From Catonia carolina (lineage: Eukaryota > Arthropoda > Insecta > Hemiptera > Achilidae): a DNA stretch of 64,000 nucleotides. Below, one piece after another: positions 33,435 to 45,064 of the stretch (position 1 is the stretch's first letter; every line of letters begins with the position of its first letter). The stretch covers positions 35,728,401 to 35,792,400 of the forward strand of contig JAQMRL010000004.1 in assembly GCA_035578175.1 (NCBI GenBank), read 5' to 3'. A program made the translations under genes and the position numbers. The notes under the pieces are model-generated. The model was not told the origin of the DNA, did not search any database, and saw only the letters and a list, made by a program, of their open reading frames with translations.

Positions 33435-34710
33435 AAGCTATAATATGTTATATCTCATTTAATGAAAACATAATAAAAATTGTTAAAATAAGAAAATATA
33501 AAATGTAATTTCTAAAATTGCTTGTATTAGTTTTACCTTTAACAAAAATCTGGCACTGTATTGGAATAAAATTGTTAGTTAAGAATGTATTCAGCTACTT
33601 TAATATAATTTGTAATTGGAGCATGAACAGAATTAGCAATTACAAACTGTCAAATTTATTAGCTACCGAAGTAGAAGTTGATTTAAGTTAGGATATTAAG
33701 GATCAAGTGAGTATTTCCAATAAACATTAGTAGTAGCCTATATATACCAATATATAAAGTTTATTGTAGAAATGTTTTTGTTAACACTGTATTGTACAGT
33801 TTTGCTGCTTATTGTATGGATTAAATTTAGATTTACAATCTAAAATTTGTCAAGCATAAAGTACAACTGTAGTACTTGTATTAGTGTTACTGTTATTATA
33901 CTGGTCGAAAGTAACGATCTCAAAATGAATTATTTAAGTTAAGTTACGAGAAGCAATCGTAGAGGAGGTACAGATCTATATATCAGGGCCAACTGCAATA
34001 GTTGGGCCTGAATTTTCTCTCAACTTATTACTCATAAATCTCAATCTCCCATTTCCCTCGCCAAGAACTCGCCCCAGCAGAAATGACACATGATATGGTT
34101 CTTTTTTGCACAAAAAAAGAATCACTCCTTGTGTTTTCTTAGATTTATCACTCGTAAAAAAATAAAGTATTAATTCATAATTTTGTAGCGAAAAGTGAAA
34201 ATCATATTTATTTTGGATGAAAATATTTTTGGAAAACGCGACAGAGCGTTAAGTTCAGAGAATATTTTCATCACATTAATCACAAATAAAGACAAAAATG
34301 TTCACTTTTAAAAAAATCGAATGTTTCCATACTTAGAACTAAATTAGGACAAGCCAGTAGGTCAGTTGGTAAAATATTAATTTACCAAGTCGTGCTAAAA
34401 GACGTAGTTCATTAATTTATTGGATTTAAATTTATTCATGAATTTGCTAATAGCTATCACGCATTTGTATTTGGGAATATTTAGTATCTATTGTAAAGCA
34501 TGGTCATAATAAATGCGTTCAGCAACCCTTTGATCATTGCCAATGATTGGCTTTGATCATATCTATCGTTGTACAGCTAAATTCATTCCACGTGACATTA
34601 CATACGGCAGTATAATATAGCTTTTAGTAATAATTCATATTAGAATTGATTTTTTAAACATGGATTTTCAAATATGAATTGTGATGAATTATTTCATTCA
34701 TTTAAAAAGT
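33435..34710. other. Intergenic DNA, no gene seen
   Basis: A block at 34345-34400 (GCCAGTAGGTCAGTTGG) is weakly A-box-like. Otherwise nothing was recognised. Confidence 0.45.
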
Positions 34711-34714
34711 TATG

Positions 34715-34790
34715 CACAGTGGTCAGGTAATTGGCTTCTATAACATGAATTCGGGGTTCGATTCCTGGTCGAGTCTAAATAAAAGTTTAT
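34715..34790 (+). mobile_element. tRNA-like head of a family 3 SINE (fragment)
   Basis: CAGTGGTCAGGTAATTGG resembles an A-box arm and GGGGTTCGATTCCTGGTC is a strong B box. The spacing is that of a tRNA, but no 3' acceptor strand pairs with the start. Confidence 0.55.
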
Positions 34791-34799
34791 CACTCATTT

Positions 34800-35350
34800 T
34801 TAACCATCACTACATCCCTTGACTATCTTCATTAGCCTTAAAATGTATAACAGTCGAATGTAAAACTAAAAACGTTTTTCATATGAAAAAGTTTGCTGGA
34901 AATTCCACGTCAAAAAGAATGAAGAGCATGTACTAAGGTACCAGATATTGTACTAGCTGCTGTGGAGGAGATCTTCATTTTCATATACAACAAACTTCTG
35001 TTTTACAAACAAATATTTCATTCTATCTGAAAATATGTTCTACAACTCTGGATATGTATAAAACACCTAAGGAATATAAACATCGTATAACGCGTTCAAA
35101 ACAGGGTGCAGAGAAACACTGTCCACACACCTTTGTTTAACAGGAACAACGACCTCAATAAAAACGTTAAAATTAAGGTTTTTATCCTGAAAACTCCGAA
35201 TTTTCATGCAGAGCATAAAAGAGTTCCATGACAATCTAGATACTTGACAACAATGATCTAGTGCGAAGGCTTAAAAGGAAGGTTTTAAGCGTGAATTTGT
35301 TTTGAAATATTAATATACATGATAAGGTAGTGTATATCTTCTTCTCTTTT
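34800..35350. other. Intergenic DNA, no gene seen
   Basis: Nothing recognisable. Confidence 0.45.
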
Positions 35351-35361
35351 TAGGGTACCTT

Positions 35362-35589
35362 TCAGTTTCGAAGGCTGGCGACCATCATCCCAATGCTTTC
35401 CTTACTGGCAGCTATCCAAAAGAGTTCTTCTGAGCTTTTGTTAAACCTCAAGTTGGCCAACCATGAAATTCTTCTGCGTCCCGGTCCCTTTCTACTGTCG
35501 GTTTTTCTTTGCAGAATGCTTTGGAGCAATTTATTCCTGCGGTCATCTCGCATGATTGGACCGAGATATTGCAGCTTTCGCGCTTTCAC
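35362..35589 (-). pseudogene. LINE polyprotein C-terminus (GRRRxSWLxNLR family)
   Basis: The minus-strand frame reads ARKLQYLGPIMRDDRRNKLL, then ILQRKTDSRKGPGRRRISWL, ANLRFNKSSEELFWIAASKE and SIGMMVASLRN followed by a stop. This is the typical C-terminal tail of an insect endonuclease-RT LINE family. The same tail is at 61634-61953. RT motifs are missing, so this is a 5'-truncated insertion. It begins at a GTG-containing junction and not at a true start codon. The frame is intact over its length. Confidence 0.8.
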
Positions 35590-35619
35590 TATGATAGTAA
35601 ATGCATTAGGCTAGTAAAG

Positions 35620-38600
35620 GTAGTGAACATAACGTGTATTTTAAATCAATGACAAAGATTTTGCTGAACATTTCTGTAGAAGTGTAAAGAGAAATTTTGG
35701 TTAGATTACTAATTAGTTTTAAAACGAAATTGCAATATGTACCATAAATAAAAAAAAAATATATATAATCCAAACAAATAAATAAATGGTCGAATACTGT
35801 GAATTTATTTTGTTTAGATTTACTTTCAAAAGGTAGAAAATAACAAAAAAATAAAATATGGGTCTATTAATTCTTGAAGCGTTTAATGTATTCCATTTAG
35901 CTCCGATTCCTAGCTAGGAACTATAAAAATCTAAATATTATTTTTTTGTAATGTGTTCCAAACAGAATTCAGTATTTAATAATCTTAGCAGAAATTTAAA
36001 ATAAAAGCAGAAACATTTTTTGAAGAAATATAATAAATATAAAATGAAACAGCAGTATTTCATAGAGAGACTGACTAAATTGCTAAATACACGCTGGGAA
36101 TGAAGTGAAAAGCGTTCTGTCACAAAAGATCTTGTTAGTACGCTTTGACGACAAACTGAGTACCCTTATTACTGTGTAAGTGACCAATAACCTATATGAG
36201 TTACCTTACTGTCATAGAGTGATCTATTAATAACCTACATGATCTTTGAAGTCTGGAATTGATTGTTTTGGTATAAATGTAGAAATTTAGAATTAGCATA
36301 ACACAAAAGAAGGTTATAAGAATAATGGCTCGTGCGCCGAAAATAGAGCACACCATTGGAATTTTTAAACATTTTTAGACATCCTCCCCTTTAAGATATT
36401 TGTATGTGTACCGAGTACTCAGAATATTTTTTATTAAATATGGGAATATACTGAGTAATTCTAAAGTGCATTCAAGTGCATTTAATAAAACCAAATATTG
36501 AAGAATACCGTAGACTTTTTTTCCTTTTATTCATTGAATATTTGTAATTATTTGTCGTTAAATGTAACTTCATGTGTAAAAATTGTTAACATTTTAAAAG
36601 AATTGAAATCTTGGTAATTTTTACAAGATGATGTCGAATTTTTCTTTTATTAGTACTACTATAATTTATATTCGGGTAATATCATTATTTTATATTTATA
36701 TATTGTATCTCAGTTTTATAATGTCGTCCTTATCCATTATTTAAAACGTACTCTTATTTGTTTTTCGTTTATCTATTCATTTAGGACAAAAATAAAAATT
36801 TATATTGTTTTTTTAGCTGGCTCAAGGCGTTTCTTTCTTTTTTCGAGTTTCATTTCCTGCTTATGTGACATTAGCAGTTCATTTCCTGCTTATGTCACAT
36901 ATTTGTTTATTTTGATTCTTCCGCATTTTTTTTCTAAAGCCCTTGTCAATCGACCAACTGACTTATTAATAATTATCGAACTTCCCGATATCATAAAGAA
37001 GTAAAATTTGGAAATTTACTAATTTAAACCAAAATTCAATTTAATTTGGAGTTGTAAATAAAAATAAATAAAGTAAAAAAATAATTTACGTTAAATGTTA
37101 ACATGGTTGTTCCAAGTCAGACATTTGTCAAAATGGATTCATAAATATCAATTGAGTTTTTTTTTTTGTAAAGCGTGATTATAAAGATAAACTAACCGAC
37201 AGTTATAAATTTATTTTTAAAATTTAATTTAATATCATATACAGAGAATCTTAATTTTGTTTATTTTTCTTAAAATTTTATTCACTGAAATTGTATGACT
37301 GTACTTATTGGAGAATGAATATGAATATAATATATTACAAAACCTAATCTGAAAATAACATAATTTTTTATTAAAATTGGTTTAAATAAATAAAGCTATT
37401 AATAACATCATTTGAATCGTAATTTAAATCGGTATAAAAGTAATTGACAGCATGATCCTGTTTGCATAAATTTATTGAAATATTCCATAATATTAAAATA
37501 ATTTATAATCAATCTATCAATGATATTTATTCAGTATAAGTGGTTAAAGAACTGTATAAAATACATTTAATATTTATTTAATAGAATTTATTCAGTTTGT
37601 ATTATCCATAGTCTCTACCTTCGTGTAAATTGAAATAGGTTTGTTCAACAAACAAAACAAACAGCGTAGATTTCAATTTAGTTTATCAAACAATAACAGC
37701 AGTTTACTATCTGTAATATACGTTTTCATTTTGTAATCTAGTATGTAGTACACTACTGAATTTATGTTGTTTTAACAAAACTATTAACGTGGACAATCTG
37801 TGAAATAGACAATTCGAATACAAAACGAGTCGGATTCAGTTCTGTTTTGTAAATGTATAACCACGAATAAAAGAATTCTTTATGAAAATTTAGTTTTTAT
37901 ACAAGACTATAATTTAATTTTTCTAAATCAGATAAAAATAACCACTTTAGCTAAAAACACAGCTGAAATGTAGCCGACCACTTATCAGACCACACAACAA
38001 CAAAAATACAAGTGCATAAAACAATCATCAATTCTATTAATTTTATTAAGATACGTTTCAAATTTTGATGAGATTGCCACAGTCCGGCCGAATTTTTACA
38101 AAGGTTTTCCTCGCCGACAGTAAAAATTTAGATATACAATCATACTAAATATTATTATTAATTTTTGTAAGTTAAGTTTTAAGTTAAGATGATGTTTTGT
38201 AAGTTGATTATGGAAAGATTTACACTATAAAATGTAACAACAGTTTCAAACTACTGTAGGCCCGTAGGTATACAAACGTTGTAGGTTTTATATTTTGTAG
38301 TGCGGTGCTATCACGAGTTCCTTTCAGTCTGATAGCGGCCGTAAACTTATCCAGCAAGCATCAACTCTCTTCAGAGAAACTTGGGTGTTGACATTAGTAG
38401 TTGCTCTTAGCATGCACAACCTAAACGTAAAAAAAATTCACATCACACACGAAAATAAGATCTGCATAAAAAATGACAATGTATAAATATACCACTGTAA
38501 ACCTCTTCTCCTGAAACTAAAATTTCCTACCGCCCGTTAAATAAAAAATCATACAAAGAAACTGTGCAACTCATTTAAGTAGCCTACCGTTATAAAAATT

Positions 38601-39180
38601 TTAAATTAAATTATAAGAAAATTATATAAAACTGACAAAATTAAATTTTCTTTTCTATAAATTTCAGTCAAACAAAATCAACAATATTTTTTTAACTATT
38701 AAAAGTGTAATAACCGATCTTGGGATGGGCAATAAAGTAAACACCAATTTTATCACGGTCATAAAGATATAATTTCAATAATGCACTACAAATAGCTTTG
38801 ATGCATTACAGGTGGAACCTAGTAATAATTATTAAATAAGCCACGTAATTCAAATAATACTCTGTACGTTCAACATATGTTTCCATTGCTGCATTGTATT
38901 ATCAGTGTCATGCTACCAGTTATAAACAGAATGCTAATGTGGAGTGTATTTCGAGTTATCATAAATTTAAATTTCCATCTTTAGTGTTCAGTTTCACTGA
39001 ATTTTGGAAATTATCCAGGTGTAAATTAATGCCAATTAACATAATGGTAAAATTTGATTGTTATTTGGAACATACATTTAATTTGTTCACTGCAATTTTG
39101 TTTGAGAACATAGTTTTAGAATTAGTTTAGCGTAAGCATTATGTGGTAAAACAAATAGATATATGTTATCTAATTGTAAT
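35620..39180. other. 3.5 kb of AT-rich DNA without a recognisable gene
   Basis: Longest stretch with neither a repeat shared within the window nor a coding region. A GC-richer patch at 38280-38400 (GATAGCGGCCGTAAACTT) has short open frames in two strands but no domain. It could be intronic or intergenic. Confidence 0.5.
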
Positions 39181-39184
39181 TTTT

Positions 39185-39730
39185 CTCTCACTTTCCCAAT
39201 ATGACCGAATTTTACTGTAATATGTTTATACAGAAAAAAAGTATTGTTTTCATGTCGTTTATCGTGATCAACTTTTTTTGGAAATACCCGTTTCCAGGCC
39301 GGCTGAATAAAAATAACAAAATGTTTAGCAACTGTTCTGTGGGTGCCTGTCTGTGTTTGTCTGTGGGTGTGAACAAACTATTTCAAAAGCTGACTGTTGT
39401 ACAAACTTGAAACTTGGCAGTTATATTAGATGCCTTTAGACTCATTTGACTCGAATATTTTCATCAAAATCTCTTAACCGGAAGTAGTAGTTTATTAAAA
39501 CGATTTTTCACTTTCTTTCAATTTTCTTAAAACAGCTCTTATGACGGTTTTAAAATCGTCTCATTTACTACATATTTTATGCTCTATAAAATATGATGAG
39601 CGCCATGTCTGCTGATTTTTTTTGGACAGCGCTTTCGTTATAAAATATGTTTTTTAAGACAAGGTTAAGGTCTTAATATGCATTTTAGTATCTTTAGCAA
39701 CATTTGTAGCCAATAATATCGACTTAACTT
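39185..39730 (+). repeat. Dispersed repeat family A, copy 7 (3'-truncated)
   Basis: Contains CTCTCACTTTCCCAATATG, TCATCAAAATCTCTTAACCG, TTTATGCTCTATAAAATATG and CGCCATGTCTGCTGATT, then stops after the first 3' module. Confidence 0.8.
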
Positions 39731-39927
39731 AATCGTTTTAATAGTTTTGTTACTATTACTCAACAATAACGTGTCATTACTTCGAATGAAGTGAGAAACA
39801 ACCATCTGAAAGCTGATAAACAAAGTATATCATGCTTATTCAACCATCTAATTTTTAAAAAAAACATACTTATGCAGATATAAAATTCATCAATAAATAA
39901 AATATCCACAAGCTTTAAAAAGTTTTA

Positions 39928-40145
39928 GCCCGCTGCTGCGAGCGATGCCCACAGCAGTCCCTCTACGCCCACCGAATCCGACAAAGCAGTTATCGACGCA
40001 CTACTGCGAGGGAAGAAAATGACGTCTCCGATGGAAGACTACACGCCGTGTCGCCTAGCCCCTCGACCGCCACGACGACTATGACCGACGCTTCACCAAG
40101 ATGACCACCACTTTAACGGCCCTTTCCAGGGCCACCAAAAAGTAA
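39928..40145 (+). other. GC-rich island of unknown function
   Basis: About 215 bp with marked GC and CpG content in a region otherwise ~70% AT. One plus-strand frame is open for ~50 codons before a TGA at 40082: it begins AAASDAHSSPSTPTESDKAV and ends DYTPCRLAPRPPRRL. It has no recognised domain. The island ends in a histone-type stem-loop at 40118-40137. Alternatives are a solo LTR fragment, a histone pseudogene or a transposon 3' part. An AATAAA at 40436 followed by CTTACTATAGTG could fit an LTR end. Confidence 0.4.
40118..40137 (+). other. Histone-mRNA-type 3' stem-loop
   Basis: GGCCCTTTCCAGGGCCACCA: a perfect 6-bp stem (GGCCCT with AGGGCC), a 4-nt loop (TTCC) and the ACCA tail, preceded by TTAAC and followed by AAAAAGTAAAGG, a purine-rich block where a histone downstream element would lie. 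Replication-dependent histone mRNAs end with this structure. The third loop base (C) departs from the usual U. No clear histone ORF is directly upstream. Confidence 0.6.
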
Positions 40146-40149
40146 AGGT

Positions 40150-41685
40150 TTTAACTTGCCACTTAATGTCGCCATCCGGTGACAGTTAGTTGAATTTTTG
40201 ATCTTCAACAAGTAAATATTGCCGTGCTTAAAAGATTACGTTTGAAGAAGGCCAGTGTTACTGTGTACTAACTAACGGTGTCCTGTATCTTTTGTAAGTG
40301 GTTTTCAGTAAAAGTTTGGTTAAATTTATTTCTTGTTACAAGTTAATTACGATTAGTTTGTTATTTATTTTAAGTAAATTAATTGTCATCTACTTGTATA
40401 TTTTAGACTCTTTATTAATTGTAATTTATTGCTGTAATAAATACTTGAATGCTTACTATAGTGTGATAATTATTTGATTTACCGGATCCCAAAACGGACC
40501 TTAACTTACAGATAAGTGGTGCAAAACAAATGGTTGGATGACACGCTTATAATAAGTAGGCAAGTTAGTAGTGGTAAATGAATGGTAGGTTATGAATTTA
40601 TTATATTGTTAAAATTAAGACTTATCAGTTTTATCTTGACATATCCTACAATCTCTTATATTGTTAAAAAATGTTTTATTTGGAAAGTTTGTTTTTAATC
40701 AAAATTTTCATTTATATTTTTATATTAGAAAATCTCTTATAATTTCCACATGATTATGATAATAGAGACAAATGTAACCACAATGAAAATCCATTCAGTT
40801 GTCTGTATAAATGGTAATATTGAAAATGATCAATTACTGAGAAATTTTGGGTAGTTAATTTGATACATTATTAAAAATACAAATGAGTTCTTCATAACAG
40901 ATATATATGAATTAAATTTTATTTTGCATAACATCAACCGAATGGTGAAATCCTGAATTTTAATTTGGTAACTCAAATTTTAGAAAATAACCAGATATGA
41001 ATAAATTATAAAACGGTAACGATGACATTAAGACGTTACAATAGGCGTATCTTATTCAAGAAACCCTTAAACAAGAACTACTCTGAAATAATAATGACAA
41101 AGAATAAGAAATATAGGCCCACGAAAACTAGATGATACACAATGAAAAGGGGGATTGTTGACAAACGTAATTATACGCTAACAAACGAAGCGTAAATGTA
41201 ATTAGATGTTCAGAGAAGAACAAATAATATGAAATTATCTGCGTAGGCTACTGAAATAATAATAAATTTCTGCTTCAACAAAAAAGAGACGAATAATTCT
41301 ACAGAGACTACAAAAAAAATATGTACATTCATCAAACTTGCACCCAATTTACGAATTATAAAAAAAATTAAATGTATGGGAAATATTTTTTTTTTTTTTA
41401 CTATATTCCATTGATTTTTCTTACCATGAACATTTACTATTTTTCTTGTAGATATATAAGCGTAACAGAAACAATTTTGACCACCTTACCTATATTCTTT
41501 CTATTCTTAATAAAAATTTAGTTCAATGAATTGAAATTACTTTGAAATTCATTTTTATAAACATCTAAATTGATTATCCACCCTTTTTGGTACATATTGA
41601 CGACATTTTTTGGTCATGAAAAAAGAAAAAAGCTTAGGAAAAAGACTGGGTGATGACTACCTCCTTAGTGCAGTCCTGTATGCTG
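40150..41685. other. AT-rich intergenic DNA, no gene seen
   Basis: Nothing recognisable apart from the possible LTR-like 3' features near 40436-40500. Confidence 0.45.
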
Positions 41686-41689
41686 TAAG

Positions 41690-42300
41690 ACAGAAGTCAT
41701 GGAATTCTTTGGAAATACCTCAGTAAGATCCAAAATAGTCGTTAATGGACATTTACAGGAGCAAGTGAGCCACTATAAATACCTTGGAACTGAAGTCTCA
41801 TACAAAGATGACTATGATGTGAAAAATAAGCTATCTAAATTTAATCAAATATGGGACGATTCATAGGACATTAGGCAACAGACAAGACACGAAACTAGGT
41901 TAAAACTTTGACCAAGTCAAAACGGAACGGTAAGACGGTCAGAGTTGATATATGGGAGTGAAGCATGGCTGAAGAGAAAAAGGGAGGAAAGAAACAACCG
42001 AACTACAGAAATGAAATTCCTAAGGTCTCTCAAGGGTTGTACAAGTCTAGTCAGGATCAGAAATGAAGATATAAGTCAAAAATTGGGAATTTTTTCACTC
42101 CACAAAAAATAAAATTGTGTCGTCCCCAATAGGTCGATAATTTATTACAGAATGTCAGTAAGCCGCTTGCCTAGTGTAGCTAGAAGATACAAACCAGTAG
42201 GAAGTAGAGCTATTGGGAGGCCAAAGAAAAGATGGATGCCGGAACAGGTACAACGCCAGGTACAATCCGTGAAGAGAAAAAGTAAAAGAAGGTGAAAAAA
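41690..42300 (+). pseudogene. LINE reverse transcriptase C-terminal fragment (GCTRLDRIR family)
   Basis: Translation includes TEVMEFFGNTSVRSKIVVNG and EQVSHYKYLGTEVSYKDDYD, then after frameshifts KLSKFNQIWD, a YGSEAWLKRK-like block, TEMKFLRSLKGCTSLVRIRN, EDISQKLGI, and finally SRAIGRPKKRWMPEQVQ. This is the region downstream of the RT palm up to the C-terminus of the same family as 18985-19475 and 47860-48305. Stops at about 41862 and later show it is dead. Confidence 0.8.
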
Positions 42301-42304
42301 AAGT

Positions 42305-43035
42305 TTATTCAAAGCTCTGTTTAGCCTTCTAGGAGCAGTTTCCGGTAACGTAACTGAGCTAATCGTCTTAGTTCGCTTTTATACCTGACTAATTTTCTGT
42401 GGAAAAAGTTATAATAATTGTTTCATTGTATCCAATAGGCAAGGAATTTGCAAGTCATTGTGAATAGTCTCGTTTCGTACCTGCAAAGGGGAGTTTGTTA
42501 TAAATTGAATTATTCTGGTTTGACAGGACTGTAATCGAGCTATATTACTCGGTTATAACGAGTTAGTACAGATCTGTAAATCACTTGTCATATGTTCACA
42601 AAGAAATGATTATCACATCAATTATACAAACCAGATATTATACAGTGTAATTAATTTATCCATAGAAGTGGCATGTCTAGTAGTGAAAAACCATGCAAAA
42701 TATAAAATTTAAAATATGAAGTCACTGAATTAGTTCATGGATTTCACTACAATTCAGATTGTAAAACTGAATCTGTGGTTTATGGGAAGTTCATAAATTG
42801 CAACCGAAATTTAAAATTCAAATATTTCAACTCAAATCGTTGAATATACTTTCTTAAATACCTAATAAAATTGTAATAAATTTGTTTTTAGTACAGTATT
42901 TTTTTAAATATTTATACATAAGTATGTTCGTGAAGTCGATGTACGTATTTAGTAAGCTTAAAAAATGTAATACCCTGAATAGCAACTTCCCAATGTAAAT
43001 AATAAATAATATAACTTATGTTAACTCATTAGTAA
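42305..43035. other. AT-rich intergenic DNA, no gene seen
   Basis: Nothing recognisable. Confidence 0.5.
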
Positions 43036-43039
43036 ACAA

Positions 43040-43805
43040 TTTAAAATGAAAAACATTAACTTTCATCATAAGTGAATGATGAAAAATTAAAAACAACCTC
43101 AGCAGGACTTAAAAAATTGACGCTAATCTAGGTTCTGTTGAAAAGAATTCTGAAATTTAAAGTTGTAGGGGTTTTAATTTCCTATATATCTTTGACTTTA
43201 TTATACTCAGTTTTTTAGTAACAAGCAATCTTACGAATCCCATTTTTTACCGATTTTAATGTATAAAATACCGAAAATCACTAATTAACGCTAATTTACT
43301 CAGGTAAGAAAAACTTTTTTTTAATTTCCTACAACTTTAATTATATACCATTTTGCTGTAAAATGGATACTAAGTCCGTAATCTTAAAAAAAAAATTGCC
43401 ACGAAAACAGTCACAAAGAATTTCAGCAGATATATCGCTTACCCTATCTTGTAGAACAAAAAATATAGTAATGAGTTGACTTTAAAAAAACGTACTAGTC
43501 GTTTTTAAGGAAATCGGATTAATTAATTACTACTTCTCGTCAACCGATTTTGTTGAAATTTTCATGAAATGTTGCCTTGTGGCACCTAATATAAGTTGCA
43601 AATTTCGACTTCATATAATATTCCGTTCTTGAGATATTTTCTTAACACACAGACACAAGTACACACTGAGCAGTAGGTAAAACATGCTTTTTTGGTTCAG
43701 GGGTTCTGAAAACTTGTATTTTCAATAAAATATCCATTTAAAAAAATGGACATGAAAACAATATTTCCGCAATACTCATGTATGGCAAAAAAGTAAAATA
43801 AAAAT
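43040..43805 (-). repeat. Dispersed repeat family A, copy 8
   Basis: Reverse complements of family A landmarks: ATGAAAAATTAAAAACAACC, ATTTCAGCAGATATATCGCT, ACCCTATCTTGTAGAACAAA, GTCAACCGATTTTGTTGAAA and CACAGACACAAGTACACACT. Confidence 0.8.
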
Positions 43806-43869
43806 TTAAATCTTTATTATTCAAATCTAGTTAAAAAATATGGATGAGGTGCCAGGAAAAATATTCGAA

Positions 43870-44141
43870 GGTATTCAAAGCTTTGTGGATCTGTCCGTGA
43901 TCCTTGCTTCGCAGCCTATGTTAGAAGATTTGTCCGTGGTCAGCTTTAAGATTGAACAATTGATCAATCTGAGAACGTAAAGATAACTATAAGATAACCA
44001 TAAGAACTGAAATGTCACGGACACCAGTATGCAGCATTTTTCTTGAACTATACTATTTTTCAACGTAGATGAGCTCTGAACGTACGCATTGCCCCCTACC
44101 CACTTCATAACTAGCGAATGACTTGCCAGCAACATTGGCAA
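43870..44141 (-). pseudogene. Unidentified open frame downstream of a promoter-like segment
   Basis: An 88-residue minus-strand frame. Its first 25 residues are continuous with an upstream in-frame ATG at about 44180 (ATGGCTGACGAA) interrupted by one TAG. A second frame over the same DNA also looks protein-like (IANVAGKSFASYEVGRGQCV, then MLHTGVRDISVLMVIL), but it has stops. I do not recognise the family. The arrangement suggests the 5' part of a mobile element or of a young processed transcript lying in an intron of the Beat-like gene, on the same strand. AATAATAAAG near 43822 on the minus strand is a weak poly(A) signal. Confidence 0.3.
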
Positions 44142-44295
44142 TACTTGCTCTCGCAGCTCTGTTATCTATTCGTCAGCCATTTTTTTCTGGACTTTCAATC
44201 ACAATTATAACCTGTTAACATACAACCATCTGATTTTATCATAAAGAACTGCATGTTAACGCACTCGATTATCGACGTGTTCAGTTCGAGATATA

Positions 44296-44400
44296 CAGAA
44301 CACGAATGAACTATTGTGGCTTTTATACGCATGCGCGCGTAATTTTTGTCAGGCTTATACATTTGTACAATCTGAGAATGCTGGCAAACGTTCTGATTGG
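44296..44400 (-). promoter_or_regulatory. Promoter-like segment: CCAAT, TATA, initiator-like
   Basis: On the minus strand CCAATCAGAACG (44400-44389) is followed by GCGCGCATGCG and TATAAAAG (44327-44320), then TTCATTCGTG (44310-44301). The TATA box is canonical and the CCAAT box is ~70 bp upstream. The initiator-like TCATTC is slightly too close. The segment is CpG-rich (CGCATGCGCGCG) compared with its flanks. It would drive the frame at 43870-44180. Confidence 0.4.
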
Positions 44401-44687
44401 TCTAAACGCGTGAAACAGCATTTAATTTCTTTACAGGATATTTAACGATTTATCTCCATTAATGTGAAACTTTTGCTATCTGATTGCAATAGGTCCACGT
44501 TTATTTTAGCTTAAATTTACAAAATAATTATTTCCTAGGTATTTTCATGGAATAATTTCGATATTTAACACACTGTTTATAGGTATATATTTATATATAT
44601 ATATATAAGTTAGTAAGACAAACTAAATAACTACTACATGTTAATGAACGCTATATTTTTAAATATTAATAATAAATTCTAACTCAC

Positions 44688-44893
44688 ATCTACATTGACG
44701 CCATCAAGCGGGAAAACTTTTGTTGGAGGTGATTCCTTTGGGATATAGCGATAGAATTCTTGATCTCCTCTGTAGAATTTCACGGAGTAAAGTGTTTCTT
44801 TTTCTAAGTCGTATTCGCAAGAAATATTTAGTGAATCTCCAACTCTTACCGCCGTTGGAACTACCAAACTCATTCTTGATATCCCCAAGCATC
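44688..44893 (-). CDS. Internal exon of a Beaten path (Beat) family immunoglobulin protein
   Basis: A 206-bp exon with acceptor TTTTTATTTGTTACAG (ends at 44894) and donor GTGAGT (44687-44682). It encodes 68 complete codons plus two leading bases (phase 1 start, phase 0 end). The peptide has SRMSLVVPTAVRVGDSLNIS, then the first Ig cysteine in SCEYDLE, then LYSVKFYRGDQEFYRYIPKE, SPPTKVFPLDG and VNVD. The Cys, the LYSVKxYR block and FYRYxPKExPxxKxFPxxG are hallmarks of the first Ig domain of insect Beat proteins, secreted or anchored axon-guidance molecules that bind Side-family receptors. The second Cys and Ig2 must lie in later exons, below 44688, which I could not locate. The signal peptide exon would be above 44893. 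Splice sites and frame are intact, so it is likely functional. Which Beat paralogue is not decidable. Confidence 0.9.
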
Positions 44894-44938
44894 CTGTAAC
44901 AAATAAAAATAATTTAAATTTTATTTTAAGTTGCATAA

Positions 44939-45060
44939 CATATTGGTTATTATCAACAATCGGGGTTTATAGAATTCGTTCGGTGGAGTTTACTTGTAAT
45001 TTCCAGTTCCTTGGCAGGAATCTAACCCGGGACCTTCAGTGCGTTAATGAAGCCAGAGGT
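44939..45060 (-). mobile_element. tRNA-derived SINE, family 2, in the Beat intron
   Basis: The minus strand has GGTCCCGGGTTAGATTCCTG (B-box side), followed by GGAACTGGAAATTACAAGTA, matching the reverse SINE at 5163-5300. It lies ~46 bp upstream of the Beat exon, close to its branch-point region. Confidence 0.65.
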
Positions 45061-45064
45061 GGTT

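Noticed and set aside
40430..40520. 3' end of a long terminal repeat (AATAAA, CTATAGTG, and a TGGTGC primer-binding-like site)
   Set aside because: No matching second LTR, no TG...CA pair and no retroviral-type coding region were found in the window.
44208..44220. Second Beat exon near the first
   Set aside because: Looked on the minus strand below 44688 for the conserved Tyr-x-Cys block of Ig-1. No convincing match was found by eye, so none is claimed.
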